Shown in pieces: positions 42,582 to 53,052 of a stretch of 64,000 bases of DNA. Each line of letters begins with the position of its first letter. Position 1 is the first letter of the stretch. Position numbers and translations under genes: made by a program. This stretch comes from an uncultured bacterium. GTDB taxonomy: Bacteria > Vulcanimicrobiota > Xenobia > Xenobiales > Xenobiaceae. The stretch lies in contig CAKTUZ010000011.1 in assembly GCA_934621605.1 (NCBI GenBank), positions 14,096-78,095 of the forward strand, given 5' to 3'. Under the pieces are notes generated by a model that saw only the letters and a list, made by a program, of their open reading frames with translations, made no database searches and was not told where the DNA came from.

Positions 42582-45072
42582 GGGTTCGAGTGTTTTTGGC
42601 TTCTCTGCCATCCAGTTAAAAAAATGGTGGTGGAGAAGCGTATTGGCGCTATTGGTTGTCTTGGGGTTGGGGCTACTCATTTTTGTGTTGAAGCCTTGGC
42701 CTGAAGTTTATCCTTTGCAAGCAGAGCAAAATTCTGCTCTGATATATGATCGTGACGGTTGTTTGCTCCGGGAGGTACACTTGGAAGGGGGAACCAGCAA
42801 GCGCTGGATTCCCTTGAAGAGCGTACCTTCTTGGGTGCAGGAAGCTGTCCTTACTGCCGAAGATCGGCGTTTTTATTATCATTGTGGCGCCGATCCGCTG
42901 GCCATTATGCGCAGCGCCTATTATAACTGCAGAGCTGGTAGAGTTATTATGGGTGGCTCTACTATCAGTGAGCAGCTGACTCGTTTGTTAATGCCACCTA
43001 GGCCGCGCACTTTAAAAACTAAGCTTATAGAGCTTTTGTATTCCCTGCGTCTCTCTTGTAATTTTAGCAAAGAGCAAATCTTGGAAGCCTATCTCAACAG
43101 GGTTTATTTTGGTGGTCAAGCTTATGGTTTGGAGGCGGCTGCTCAGCTTTATTTCGGTTGTCCGACGCAGGCTCTGTCTCCGGCGCAGGGAGCTTTTTTG
43201 GCTGTTTTGATGCGCTCTCCTCAAGAGTTGGCTCCTTATAAAGATATAGATCCTGCCTTAAGTTTGCAGCGTGATTTGCTGATAAATATGGAAAAGCGAG
43301 GCGTACTCGACAGCGCCGATTTAAAGTCGGCTTTAGCCGAAAAAATAACCTTGGCGCCTCTTTCCGAACGTTTTGCCGCACCTCATTTTTGTGATTTTGT
43401 TGTCGCTCAAAGTGGGGACTGGCCTGCCAAAGATGCTGTTCGTATCGATACTACGTTAAGCTCGGAAATTCAAAATTACGCAGAGAATGTTTTAAACCAT
43501 CATTTAGGGCGTCTGGCCTCTCACCATGTCAATAACGGCAGTTTAGTAGTTCTAGATGTTAAAAATGGTGATATTTTGGCTATGGTCGGCTCCAAAGATT
43601 ATTTTCGTCTTCCTGATGGGCAAAATAACGGATGCCTGACTTTACGCCAGCCAGGTTCTACTCTCAAACCTTTTACTTATGCTTTAGCTTTACAGCATGA
43701 TTTTACGGCTGCTTCTGTTTTGCCCGATCTTGGCTATTTAGACTCTATGCTTAAAGACGCTTTTGTGCCGGAAAATTATGATCGGCGTTTTCGCGGCCCG
43801 GTGCGCTTGCGCCAGGCTTTAGCTTGTTCTTACAATGTACCGGCCGTTTATGCCTTACAACAAGTGGGTATAAATTCGCTTTTGGAATTATTGCATAATT
43901 TAGAATTTACTGAGTTGAATCATAGTGCTCAGCATTATGGGTTAGGATTAACTTTGGGCAGCGGTGAAGTTAGTCTGTTGCATTTGGCCAATGCTTACAG
44001 AGTGCTGGCTGAAGGTGGAGATTGGCAGCCTGTGCGCTTTTGTCAATCATATACGGATAGCCAGGGAGAAAAACACTTTTCTTATGGGGAAGATATTAAA
44101 CAAAATGTAATTCCCTCCGAAGTCTGCAGTTTAATAAGCGATATTTTGGCCGATAATAGGGCCCGTTCTGAGGCTTTTGGCTACCATAGTGCATTAAATT
44201 TGCCTTTTCGTTGTTCAGTCAAGACTGGGACTTCCAAAGATTATCGCGATAATTGGTGTATTGGCTACGATAATAATTATGTTGTCGGCGTTTGGACTGG
44301 CAATTTTGACGCTTCTCCTATGCGCAATGTTTCTGGCATCACTGGAGCTGCCCCTATTTTTCGTGACGTTATGAAGTACGTTCATCAGTATAAAGGTCGT
44401 TCAAAGAAAGTTTTAAATGTAAAAGAGCTCAGCCAATCTGAACCAAAATTGGAAAAAAGATGGATTTGTGCTGAATCAGGGGCAAATCCGGGGTCTTATT
44501 GTTTTAATAAAATTGAAGAATATTTTTTGCCTAATACTTTCCCCGCCGAGTTATGTCAAGTGCACCAGCTTTACTGCTTTCGCAAAAGTGATAAGCAGCC
44601 TGTAGATCCTCTTCGTTGTCATCCTTCCGAATATTTAACCAAGGTTATACCCGTTTATCCTTCTTTATACAGGGCTTGGATGAGGGAACATAATATGCCT
44701 ATTCCTCCTCAATGGGCTTTATACAGGAAAGTAAGTTTGGCAGAGCAGAGAAAAAACGATTTCCAAGATAGTTTGAGCCAAGGAAATAAAGATATAGAAC
44801 GGCAGGGTGGAAAAATTATCTTTCCGGAAGACGGAGCTGTTTTTCGTATCGATCCTTTTTTAAAGCGTCAGTACCAAAGTTTAAATTTGCGAGCCATAGC
44901 TTCAAAACAAAATGAAAAACTTATTTGGAAAGTTGATCAACAGATTTTACAAGTAAGCTCGGAACCACATATGGTCAGTTGGCAGTTGCGCGAAGGCGTC
45001 CACCGTATAACTTTACAAACTGAAGAAGGCGAGCCTCCTTGCGACAGTATTACAGTTACCGTATATCCTTAG
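42571..45072 (+). CDS. pbpC: Penicillin-binding protein 1C (bifunctional glycosyltransferase/transpeptidase)
   Basis: About 834 residues with an N-terminal membrane anchor (SVLALLVVLGLGLLIFVL). The glycosyltransferase (GT51) domain shows AEDRRFYYHCGADPLAIMRS, GGSTISEQLTRLL and EAYLNRVYFGGQAYG. The transpeptidase has SxxK in RQPGSTLKPFTYA, SYN in CSYNVPAVYAL and KTGTS. A C-terminal BiPBP_C domain (about the last 90 residues, IIFPEDGAVF onward) marks it as PBP1C. A TTG at 42571 preceded by GAGGT gives a normal N-terminus and an 11-base overlap with the A2M gene. A GTG at 42505 would add 22 residues and overlap it further. Pairing with A2M is conserved in diderm bacteria. Confidence 0.93.
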   Translation: MSLKGSSVFGFSAIQLKKWWWRSVLALLVVLGLGLLIFVLKPWPEVYPLQAEQNSALIYDRDGCLLREVHLEGGTSKRWIPLKSVPSWVQEAVLTAEDRRFYYHCGADPLAIMRSAYYNCRAGRVIMGGSTISEQLTRLLMPPRPRTLKTKLIELLYSLRLSCNFSKEQILEAYLNRVYFGGQAYGLEAAAQLYFGCPTQALSPAQGAFLAVLMRSPQELAPYKDIDPALSLQRDLLINMEKRGVLDSADLKSALAEKITLAPLSERFAAPHFCDFVVAQSGDWPAKDAVRIDTTLSSEIQNYAENVLNHHLGRLASHHVNNGSLVVLDVKNGDILAMVGSKDYFRLPDGQNNGCLTLRQPGSTLKPFTYALALQHDFTAASVLPDLGYLDSMLKDAFVPENYDRRFRGPVRLRQALACSYNVPAVYALQQVGINSLLELLHNLEFTELNHSAQHYGLGLTLGSGEVSLLHLANAYRVLAEGGDWQPVRFCQSYTDSQGEKHFSYGEDIKQNVIPSEVCSLISDILADNRARSEAFGYHSALNLPFRCSVKTGTSKDYRDNWCIGYDNNYVVGVWTGNFDASPMRNVSGITGAAPIFRDVMKYVHQYKGRSKKVLNVKELSQSEPKLEKRWICAESGANPGSYCFNKIEEYFLPNTFPAELCQVHQLYCFRKSDKQPVDPLRCHPSEYLTKVIPVYPSLYRAWMREHNMPIPPQWALYRKVSLAEQRKNDFQDSLSQGNKDIERQGGKIIFPEDGAVFRIDPFLKRQYQSLNLRAIASKQNEKLIWKVDQQILQVSSEPHMVSWQLREGVHRITLQTEEGEPPCDSITVTVYP

Positions 45073-45108
45073 TTGAGTTCAGCAAATTATCTGTATCTCT
45101 GGAATCGA

Positions 45109-45915
45109 TTAGTCAATTTTGTACCATTTTTGCAAAGGGTGATCCCAACGCACCAGCTTAGTACCGTTTTCTTCCGGTTCCATGGTAGCTTCTCCTCGGC
45201 GAAAGCGCGGTGAACGATCCGGGCCGCTAAAAGGATGTTTTACCTCTCTGATGATGGCATTTAAGATATTGGCTTTTCCGGTCAGGCGTAAATCTCGCAC
45301 CCAACGTCCGTCGCTATATCCGGTATTATAGGAGTGGATAGGACGATCTGACCAAATATAGTGATCGGGATTAAGCGGATCTTCTACTAATCGACAATCT
45401 TTCTTGAGACAAATAAACTCTTTACCAGTCCAACGTAAAACTCTGAAGGTGCTGATTTGTACGCCAATGGGGGTCTCTCCCAAAACGACGATAATTTTGC
45501 CGTCTTGGTCAGGATCAATTACATATTTTATTTCATAGTTTAGTTCGCCGACTTTGCCGAATACCAAAGCATTTTCCATAATGACTTGCGGCTCGATTCT
45601 GCGAAAAGCCTGGCCGGAAGCGTAGCGAGCTCTGGGGCCGGCCCAGATAATTTGACCGTCTTCGTCAAAGAAAACTAGTTGGGCTAGATAGCCGTTTTCA
45701 GAGTGATTGTAGGCTACTAAAGCTATACTTTCCGGCTTATCGTCATTATTTATATCGATATAGAATTGTTGGTAAGGTTTAGTTTGCTCATCTGGATCGG
45801 CTTGCAACGGATTGTGATATGGAGTACCTTGAGCCGCTACTCCTAAATTTAGCCATAAACCGAGAGCTAAAGCTGCACTGCCTAAGTTATGCCAGAGAAA
45901 ATTATTGAAAAACAC
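45109..45915 (-). CDS. Secreted protein of unknown function with a calcium-loop-like motif
   Basis: 268 residues. Signal peptide at about 8-29 (HNLGSAALALGLWLNLGVAA, then QGTPYHNP). The mature part has DINNDDKPESIALVAY and DPDQDGKIIVV, both like Asp-rich loops of FG-GAP/EF-hand type, and a beta-rich remainder. I recognise no family. GTG start. It converges on pbpC, with only 36 bases between the stops and no clear terminator. Confidence 0.6.
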   Translation of the reverse strand: MFFNNFLWHNLGSAALALGLWLNLGVAAQGTPYHNPLQADPDEQTKPYQQFYIDINNDDKPESIALVAYNHSENGYLAQLVFFDEDGQIIWAGPRARYASGQAFRRIEPQVIMENALVFGKVGELNYEIKYVIDPDQDGKIIVVLGETPIGVQISTFRVLRWTGKEFICLKKDCRLVEDPLNPDHYIWSDRPIHSYNTGYSDGRWVRDLRLTGKANILNAIIREVKHPFSGPDRSPRFRRGEATMEPEENGTKLVRWDHPLQKWYKID

Positions 45916-46084
45916 TTTTAATCGCTCAACCTCACAATATAAAATTATCGCCCTGCGGATAAATTTAATTCAGGTAAGATCTTTTCCTTGTAGCATATGG
46001 CTTCAGCTCAGGCGGGTAGGTAGTTGATCCTTGGCAGAAGAATAGAGGGATAACAAAGGTAAGAAGCAGAGGGTGTATTGACGC

Positions 46085-47824
46085 ATGGCTAAAGCTCATA
46101 CCGCTTTTATTTGTCAGGAATGTGGTGCTAAATTTTTGCGCTGGCAGGGACAATGTAACGAATGCGGAGCCTGGAATTCGTTAGTTGAAGAAAAAGTTGT
46201 GCCTGAAAAGCGCAAATCTATGGGAATGACGCTTAATTTAGAGGGACAGAACAAACCTGTTTTGCTAAGTCAAGTTTCTGCTGAAGAGGATCCGCGCTTT
46301 TCTACCGGCATTCCCGAATTTGATCAAGTGTTAGGCGGCGGTTTAGTGCGCGGCTCGGTGGTACTTTTAGGTGGTCCGCCCGGAATAGGTAAATCCACTT
46401 TGCTTTTGCAAGCAGCCAGCGCTATCGGTACAGTGCAGGCTCCCGTACTTTATGTCAGTGGCGAAGAGTCGCCGCGACAAATTAAGCTGCGGGCTGAGCG
46501 CTTGGGGGTGCGCAGCGAAAATATTACTATTTACGCAGAAACAGCTCTCGAAGCTGTAGAAAATCTTTTAGAGAAGCTAACTCCCCGCTTAGTTATTGTC
46601 GACTCTATCCAAACTATGTTTCGTAGTGATTTGGATTCAGCTCCGGGCAGTGTCACTCAGGTGCGTGAATGTGCTGCTTCTCTAATGCGTTTGGCCAAAA
46701 GCAGCGGCTCGGCCATTATTTTGGTCGGTCATGTAACTAAGGGTGGAGAACTGGCTGGGCCGCGTGTTTTGGAACACTTAGTCGATACGGTTTTAAGCTT
46801 CGAGAGCTACGGTTTACACAACATTAGAGCGCTGCGCGGTATAAAAAATCGTTTTGGCAATACGCAAGAGACTGGCTTTTTCTCGATGGAGTCGGAGGGC
46901 CTGCAGTCTATTCCCGATGCTTCGTCATTTTTTTTGGCTCAGCGAGCGCAAGATATTACCGGATCGCTGATTTTTCCCTCTTTGGAAGGCACTCGCCCGG
47001 TTTTGGTTGAGGTGCAGGCCCTGGCCACTGACAGCTATTCGGCCCAGTTGGGCGCTCCGCCAACACGTCGTTCCGTAGGCGTAGATTTAAATCGTTTAGG
47101 TCTCTTGCTAGCCGTATTGCAAAAGCGTCACCCGCAGCTTGGTATAGGCAAATGCGATGTCTATATAAATGTGGCCGGTGGTTTGCGCTTAAATGAACCA
47201 GCTTTAGATTTGCCTTTGCTTTTAGCCATTGCCTCCAGCCGGGCCAACTTAGTTATTCCTCCTGATTGGGCCGCTTTGGGAGAAGTTGGCTTGGGAGGTG
47301 AAGTTCGCGCTGTCAGCGGCTTGGAAATCCGTTTAAATGAATTGCACAAAATGGGCTTCCGTTGTTGCTTAGTTCCGGCTCGCTCTCTCAATATTAAATC
47401 GGATAATTTTCAAGTTCAGACCAAGGGTAGCTTGCCTAAATCGCTTGTTTCCAAACCGAGCCCGGAAAAAACAGTTGAACCTATAGAGGAAGATCCCATC
47501 GGTGAACTTACTTTGGGGCCACCTATAAGTGATGAAAACTTTGATTTTACGCAGTTGGGAAAGAATTCACTCTTTGTACCCGCCTCTCAGCTGTCTACCT
47601 CAGGTTCAGCTAAGCGAAAAGCTATTGATACACAAGAGAAAAATATTGGTTTTAGTGTAAATAAAATTAAAAATGGTGATGCAGAAATAACCCAAAATAA
47701 TGTGCATAGTAATAGTAAATTACAAATTATTCCTATAGATAATTTGCAGCAAGCTTTGCGTATTTTAGGCATAAAAGGCGGTCGTTTCAAAAATGAACGC
47801 TTTGAAAAACAAAACAAAGCGTAA
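46085..47824 (+). CDS. radA: DNA repair protein RadA with a 110-residue C-terminal insertion
   Basis: Zinc finger C10/C13/C24/C27, Walker A GGPPGIGKS at 96-104, Walker B VIVDSIQT, the RadA-specific KNRFG at 254-258 and the Lon-like domain (DVYINVAGGLRLNEPALDLP). RadA is a hexameric helicase that drives branch migration in recombination. The normal end (PARSLNI, then IIPIDNLQQALRIL) is interrupted at about 436-546 by some 110 residues rich in Ser, Lys, Asn and acidic groups with no repeat. Total length is 579 against about 455 usual. The insertion keeps the frame, so the protein is probably functional. It diverges from the preceding secreted protein and is followed by sbcD. Confidence 0.93.
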   Translation: MAKAHTAFICQECGAKFLRWQGQCNECGAWNSLVEEKVVPEKRKSMGMTLNLEGQNKPVLLSQVSAEEDPRFSTGIPEFDQVLGGGLVRGSVVLLGGPPGIGKSTLLLQAASAIGTVQAPVLYVSGEESPRQIKLRAERLGVRSENITIYAETALEAVENLLEKLTPRLVIVDSIQTMFRSDLDSAPGSVTQVRECAASLMRLAKSSGSAIILVGHVTKGGELAGPRVLEHLVDTVLSFESYGLHNIRALRGIKNRFGNTQETGFFSMESEGLQSIPDASSFFLAQRAQDITGSLIFPSLEGTRPVLVEVQALATDSYSAQLGAPPTRRSVGVDLNRLGLLLAVLQKRHPQLGIGKCDVYINVAGGLRLNEPALDLPLLLAIASSRANLVIPPDWAALGEVGLGGEVRAVSGLEIRLNELHKMGFRCCLVPARSLNIKSDNFQVQTKGSLPKSLVSKPSPEKTVEPIEEDPIGELTLGPPISDENFDFTQLGKNSLFVPASQLSTSGSAKRKAIDTQEKNIGFSVNKIKNGDAEITQNNVHSNSKLQIIPIDNLQQALRILGIKGGRFKNERFEKQNKA

Positions 47825-47860
47825 GGTTAGTCACTCTTGTTCGGTAAGGAGAATGGTTAA

Positions 47861-49129
47861 GTGAAAATTTTACATACATCTGATTGGCATTTGGGCATTG
47901 AATTTAACGAACAGAATCGTGATCAAGAGTTTAAGCAATTCTTAGCTTGGTTGATCGATAAAATAAAAGAGGAAAGTATTGAAGCACTTTTAATTGCTGG
48001 TGATATTTTTGATACTTATCATCCTTCTGTAGCTGCGCAGACTCTCTATTATAATTTCCTTTGCGATTTAAATAAACAGACGACTTGTCGTCATGTAGTT
48101 ATTACTTCTGGGAATCACGATTCGGTATCTTATTTAAATGCTGCCAAAAATATTTTGCGCGACCTTAATGTTTATATTATTTCTGGCAAACCTGCCAATA
48201 TAGAAGACGAAGTCTTGCTTTTAAGAGATGCAGAGGGGCAGCCGCAGCTAATCGTCTGTGCTGTTCCTTACTTACGTCGCGGTGATTTCAGTATTGACAG
48301 CAAAAAATTGAGTGTCGAAGAAGAGAATGACGAATTTTTAGGTGCTTACAGTCGACATTATACAGATATTAAGCAAATTGCCGAAGCCAGGCGGGCCGAG
48401 CTGGAAAAGGAAGTGCCTGTTATTTATATGGGGCATATGTATATTTGTGGCAGTCATATCAGCGATAAAGATCATGAATCGATTATTGGCAACTTGGAGG
48501 GAATAAAAAAATTAGATATTGAGGATAGCGCTGACTATGTTGCTCTAGGTCACTTACATATGGCTCAAACCGTTTTCGATAAGGAAAATTGGCGTTACAG
48601 TGGTTCTCCTTTACATTTTAGCAAGTCGGAAATTAAGGGCGGTTCTTCTGGTCAAAGTTTAAAGTCAGTGGCGATAATCGATTTTGAAGGGCGTAAGGCT
48701 AAAAATATTCAGTTGGCGGCAGTACCGGCTTTTCGTGATATCCGTATTTTACAAAGCGCCGATTCCGGAGAATTGAAGCAAGCTTTGCGTGAGCTTATTC
48801 AAGAACAGCATAAAATTTGGGTATTTATTGATTATAGCGGCGAATATAAGATCGGTTCCGATTTGTCTGGTGAATTGAAAGAATTGGTTAGAGGTACACA
48901 GGTAAAAATTTTAACTTTTAAAGATGAAGAGTGGAATAAATTAGCAGCTCAGTCTTATTCTTTGCAGGGTGAAAAGCAAGTAGAAGAAATCGGCGCGGCA
49001 GACATTTTTAAACAATTTATTGATAAAGAAGCTGGAAATGAAAGTGACGAACTCAAAAATTGGATGGAGCAGACTTGTCTTGAGCTCTTTGAGGAAGTAA
49101 AAAACAACCGCTGCAGTCTTGAGAACTAA
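47861..49129 (+). CDS. sbcD: Exonuclease subunit SbcD (Mre11-like)
   Basis: 422 residues with the calcineurin-like phosphoesterase motifs DWHLG (8-12), GDIFD, GNHDS and GHLHMAQ, plus the C-terminal SbcD region. It degrades hairpins and blocked DNA ends with SbcC as an Mre11-Rad50-type complex. GTG start with AAGGAG nine bases upstream. Close spacing to radA (36 bases) and sbcC (32 bases) suggests one repair operon. Confidence 0.95.
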   Translation: MKILHTSDWHLGIEFNEQNRDQEFKQFLAWLIDKIKEESIEALLIAGDIFDTYHPSVAAQTLYYNFLCDLNKQTTCRHVVITSGNHDSVSYLNAAKNILRDLNVYIISGKPANIEDEVLLLRDAEGQPQLIVCAVPYLRRGDFSIDSKKLSVEEENDEFLGAYSRHYTDIKQIAEARRAELEKEVPVIYMGHMYICGSHISDKDHESIIGNLEGIKKLDIEDSADYVALGHLHMAQTVFDKENWRYSGSPLHFSKSEIKGGSSGQSLKSVAIIDFEGRKAKNIQLAAVPAFRDIRILQSADSGELKQALRELIQEQHKIWVFIDYSGEYKIGSDLSGELKELVRGTQVKILTFKDEEWNKLAAQSYSLQGEKQVEEIGAADIFKQFIDKEAGNESDELKNWMEQTCLELFEEVKNNRCSLEN

Positions 49130-49161
49130 GAAAATAGCCTTGATGAGGATTGGGTTAAGTT

Positions 49162-52100
49162 ATGAATATCAAGAAATTAACTATCGAAAATATCAATTGT
49201 TTAGTCGGTAAGTGGGTAATTGACTTTGAACATTCCGATTTTGCTGGTCAAAGATTTTTCGCTATCATAGGCAATGTCGGTTCCGGAAAAAGTACGATCT
49301 TGGATTCTGTTTGTTTAGCTTTATATGGTCAAACTCCGCGTTGTGATCCCGGTCAACCCATTGCCAACTTGATAAATTCCAATCGAAAAAGTGGTCGTGT
49401 GGAGATGATCTTCGCTATTGAAGGTCATACTTATTGTAGTTCTTGGTCTTGTACTAAAAATAAAAACCTTAAGACAGAGATGCATTTTTATGAAATAGAC
49501 CCAGATGGCGAAAAGAGCGGAATTTGCAGCGGCTTAAGAGAGGTAAGCAGTAAAAATTCCAAAATTTTAGGTATGGGTTTCCCCCAATTTACTCAATCTA
49601 TTCTTTTGGCTCAGGGAGAATTTCGTAAATTTTTTGTAGCTGGTACTGATGAAAAAGCTGATTTATTGGGTAAAATTACCGGTAATGATTTGTATAAGCA
49701 ACTGCCTGGATTAGCGGCCGATAAGAAGAGAGAAGTTGAGCAAGAGCTTGAGGATTTGCAAAATAATTCCAACTGTGAGGGATTATTGGATGAAGCTGTA
49801 GCTCAGGAAAAACGCTGTGAACAAGCGGCTTATGAACGGCAGAGAGTAGAAGTTAAGGGTAAGCTCGAAGAAATAAGTAGGCAATTGAAGCTTTGGGAAG
49901 CTTGTACCGAGGCTGAAGAATTTTGTCGCCAGGCTGATTGTAAACTTAAAGAAGCCTTAAATAAGTGCAACAGTTGGGCTGCAGAATCGGTAAGATTGGC
50001 AGATGGCGAACGGGCTCAAGCTGCTGAAAAGATGCATATTCAATATCAGTTAAGGAGCAGTGCTTGGCAAAAAATCGGCAGACAGTGCCTTGAATTGAAA
50101 GAACAGGTTGAATTGACTGATAAAAATTGTCGAGAAGCCCGGCAAAAATGTGCAGATAGTCAAGTCAATAGTGAACAGTGGGTAGGTATTTGTGCTGCGG
50201 CTAAGGATATTTTTGTTCAGGAAGACAAGAAAATTCAGCGCTTGGAGAATTTGAGAGAAACTTGGAAACAAAAGGATCAGGAAGCCAAAAATGTTAGGGC
50301 GGATATTCAAAGCAGTAAATCACAAGTTGAAAATAAAACCAAAGAGGCTGCTATTGCCAAGGAAGGCATAAAGCGAGTTGTTTTTAGAATTTGTCAACAA
50401 ATTGCTCAAAATTATCGGCAAGTTGGAGCCATTTTGCAATATGGTTATGCCGATTTGGCAGAAGCTATCAGTAATAGAGGCGAACTGCAGAAAAAGGTAG
50501 CAGAACTACAATCGGAAATCGATTCTATTTTACGTTTTCAAACTAAACAAGAATTTATTAAATTGGAAAACGTTTTGACCGTTCAGGCTTCGCAATGGCA
50601 AAAATTACTAGAAAAAGTCAATAATTTAAAATTTGAAGCTTGTGAATTAAATAAATGTGCCGGTATTTACAAAGCAAAAACTGTCGAGTTGCAAAAAAAA
50701 CAGACAGAGCAGAAGAAGTTGGAAGTTAAATTAGAAGAGGCTCAAGAGAGCAAAAATACAGCCATGGTTAAATACGAAGCGGTTAAAGAAATTGATGAAT
50801 TATCCGGTTATCGCTTAAAATTGCAAGCTGGGCGTAGTTGTCCCTTATGCGGTTCTTTAGAACATCCTTATGCTGGACAAATTGAAAAAGCTTTACAGCA
50901 ACAATTGAAAAAAGCCGAAGCTTTGAAAGATGAAGCCGAACGCAAAGTCATAGAATCGGAACAAAAGTTGCAAGAGGTTATCAATGAGCAGCACAAGTTA
51001 CAAGCTGAATTGGTAAGTTTAGAGCGAGATCATGAAGCTATGGTATTTAAAATTGGACGTATTTTAACATCCGTCAAAGAAGACGATTTGTCGGAGACCG
51101 ATAGCGATATTTCCTCTAACTTGAATGAAGCGGAAAAATGTAGGTGCAATCTTATATTTGAGGGAATTATCGTCGAGCAGTTGCTTAATGAAGCTAACAG
51201 TTTGTCTAAAGCAGCGGATATTTGTTTTGCGAGAACTGAACGGAACAGTAAAAGGGCTGACCATGAGCTTTCCCTTTATAGGGAACGTCGGCAAGAATTG
51301 CACGATTTAGATTTACAGCAAAGCTTAGGAAAGCAACTTTTGGAGGTAGGGGAGCAATTCCAAGGTGTTTTAAATCTAACCGAATTGAATATTTGCGAGT
51401 TTAATGTAGCGCTAGGAGAGATAAGATCGACTGATTTATTCCAAGATAATTATGATAAAATAGGCGATTTGCTCAATCAGAGTTTGAAAGATATTGCTTC
51501 TTTGAAAGAAAAATCTTATCAAGTTCAGAGTCAAGTTGAGATTGCCGACAATATATGTTTAAGTTTGTCCAAAGTAATTGTCGAAAAAGAGCAGAGCTTG
51601 GCAAATTTGGAGCAAGAAATAAGTCTTCTCAAAAAAGACGGCCAGATCTTAGCTTTAGAATCGGAAAAGAGTTGGCAAGAGCTGGAACAGTTGTGGCAAA
51701 AAGGGGCTGTCGAGGGAGAGCCAATCGAAAAATTGCGCCAAGATGGGCAGAAAGTATCCGCCAACGGATTTATCGAAGCTCAGAAAAAATTTGCCGATCG
51801 TCAAAGTAAATGGGAAAAGTTGCTTCGGGATAAGCAGCTTCAATTGGTCGATATTGAAGCTAAATTGGGTAGTTTGCAAGAACTGTTGCAAAAAACCGAA
51901 GTGGAGCGGAAGACTGTCGAAAATGATTATTTAGCCGGTCGCAAAATTTTTTATGATAAGCTTGGGGAGTTACATTTTGCTGACGAAAGTGATTGGCAAG
52001 TCAAGTATCTGTCTCAGGAAGAGCTTGTTAAATTGCGTCAACAAAAAGCATCGCTTGATAGTGCCGTTAAAAGTGCTGAAGATGCGGCCAAAGCCGCTCG

Positions 52101-52908
52101 GATTAAGCTCGAAGAAGCTAAGGTCAAGGCTGAGACTTGTTTATTTAGCGAAGAAGAATTGCGGCAATGTAGAGCAAATTTCAACAACGAAAATGATAAA
52201 ATTTCCGAGCAAATCGGTCAATTAAATGAAATTTTACAAAAACATGAAAAGGCAGCTCGATGTGCACAAGAATTGGAACCTCTGCGTCGACAGAAAGAGA
52301 AGGAAGTGCGCCGGTGGCAAGTTTTAACTGAGGTTTTAGGCGATAAAAAAGGCAAAAAGTTTAATAAATTTGTGCAAGGATTAACTTTTCGTTTGCTTTT
52401 GGGTAGAACAAATGAGCGCTTGCGCAATTTGACCGACAGATATGAATTGGCTGTCAAAAGCAACAACGCTATTAATACTGACAGTAACGCTGTAAAAACA
52501 AGCAACAGCTCCCAAGAGGGCGATAAAAATTCTAAAAATGAATTAAATTTAGAATTTTCTGTAATCGATAAATATCAATCTACGGCCAGAGATTCGCGTA
52601 ATCTTTCCGGTGGTGAATCCTTTTTGGTCAGTCTGGCTATGGCTTTGGCACTTTCTGATTTGGCCAGTCAACGACGCGATATAAATTCACTTTTCTTAGA
52701 TGAGGGCTTCGGTACTTTAGATTCGGAAACGTTGGGTGTGGTATTGCGAACTTTAACGGCATTGGGTCGTCAAGATAAGATGATTGGAGTCGTTTCCCAT
52801 GTCTCTGAAGTGAGTGAAAATATTCCCGCTCAGTTGGAGTTAAAGAGAAATGGCGACGGTACTAGCAAAATAGTCGGTCACTATATAAAGGTAGAAGCAG
52901 TATGTTAG
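49162..52908 (+). CDS. sbcC: Exonuclease subunit SbcC (Rad50-like ATPase)
   Basis: 1248 residues. Walker A GNVGSGKSTI near 37-46, two long coiled-coil arms, and the zinc hook CPLC at C560-C563 close to the middle. The C-terminal part carries the signature LSGGESFLVSLAMALALSD, Walker B SLFLDEGFGTLD and switch His in VSHV. It forms the ATP-driven clamp partner of SbcD. The region before the signature (TDSNAVKTSNSSQEGDKNSK) is a polar stretch that may be a loop between sheets. Length is a little above the roughly 1050 of E. coli SbcC. Confidence 0.95.
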   Translation: MNIKKLTIENINCLVGKWVIDFEHSDFAGQRFFAIIGNVGSGKSTILDSVCLALYGQTPRCDPGQPIANLINSNRKSGRVEMIFAIEGHTYCSSWSCTKNKNLKTEMHFYEIDPDGEKSGICSGLREVSSKNSKILGMGFPQFTQSILLAQGEFRKFFVAGTDEKADLLGKITGNDLYKQLPGLAADKKREVEQELEDLQNNSNCEGLLDEAVAQEKRCEQAAYERQRVEVKGKLEEISRQLKLWEACTEAEEFCRQADCKLKEALNKCNSWAAESVRLADGERAQAAEKMHIQYQLRSSAWQKIGRQCLELKEQVELTDKNCREARQKCADSQVNSEQWVGICAAAKDIFVQEDKKIQRLENLRETWKQKDQEAKNVRADIQSSKSQVENKTKEAAIAKEGIKRVVFRICQQIAQNYRQVGAILQYGYADLAEAISNRGELQKKVAELQSEIDSILRFQTKQEFIKLENVLTVQASQWQKLLEKVNNLKFEACELNKCAGIYKAKTVELQKKQTEQKKLEVKLEEAQESKNTAMVKYEAVKEIDELSGYRLKLQAGRSCPLCGSLEHPYAGQIEKALQQQLKKAEALKDEAERKVIESEQKLQEVINEQHKLQAELVSLERDHEAMVFKIGRILTSVKEDDLSETDSDISSNLNEAEKCRCNLIFEGIIVEQLLNEANSLSKAADICFARTERNSKRADHELSLYRERRQELHDLDLQQSLGKQLLEVGEQFQGVLNLTELNICEFNVALGEIRSTDLFQDNYDKIGDLLNQSLKDIASLKEKSYQVQSQVEIADNICLSLSKVIVEKEQSLANLEQEISLLKKDGQILALESEKSWQELEQLWQKGAVEGEPIEKLRQDGQKVSANGFIEAQKKFADRQSKWEKLLRDKQLQLVDIEAKLGSLQELLQKTEVERKTVENDYLAGRKIFYDKLGELHFADESDWQVKYLSQEELVKLRQQKASLDSAVKSAEDAAKAARIKLEEAKVKAETCLFSEEELRQCRANFNNENDKISEQIGQLNEILQKHEKAARCAQELEPLRRQKEKEVRRWQVLTEVLGDKKGKKFNKFVQGLTFRLLLGRTNERLRNLTDRYELAVKSNNAINTDSNAVKTSNSSQEGDKNSKNELNLEFSVIDKYQSTARDSRNLSGGESFLVSLAMALALSDLASQRRDINSLFLDEGFGTLDSETLGVVLRTLTALGRQDKMIGVVSHVSEVSENIPAQLELKRNGDGTSKIVGHYIKVEAVC

Positions 52909-53052
52909 AGTTTTGAAAATTCGGTTGATAGTTAAGTTTAGCTCAATCGATTGTATTCGGCGTTGCTTATTATTTTAAGGGACGCCGTTTTCTTCTTGGG
53001 ACTAAGTTTAGCCCTTGCTCAGAAAATGGCTTCGTTGTAGACTAGGCTCACC

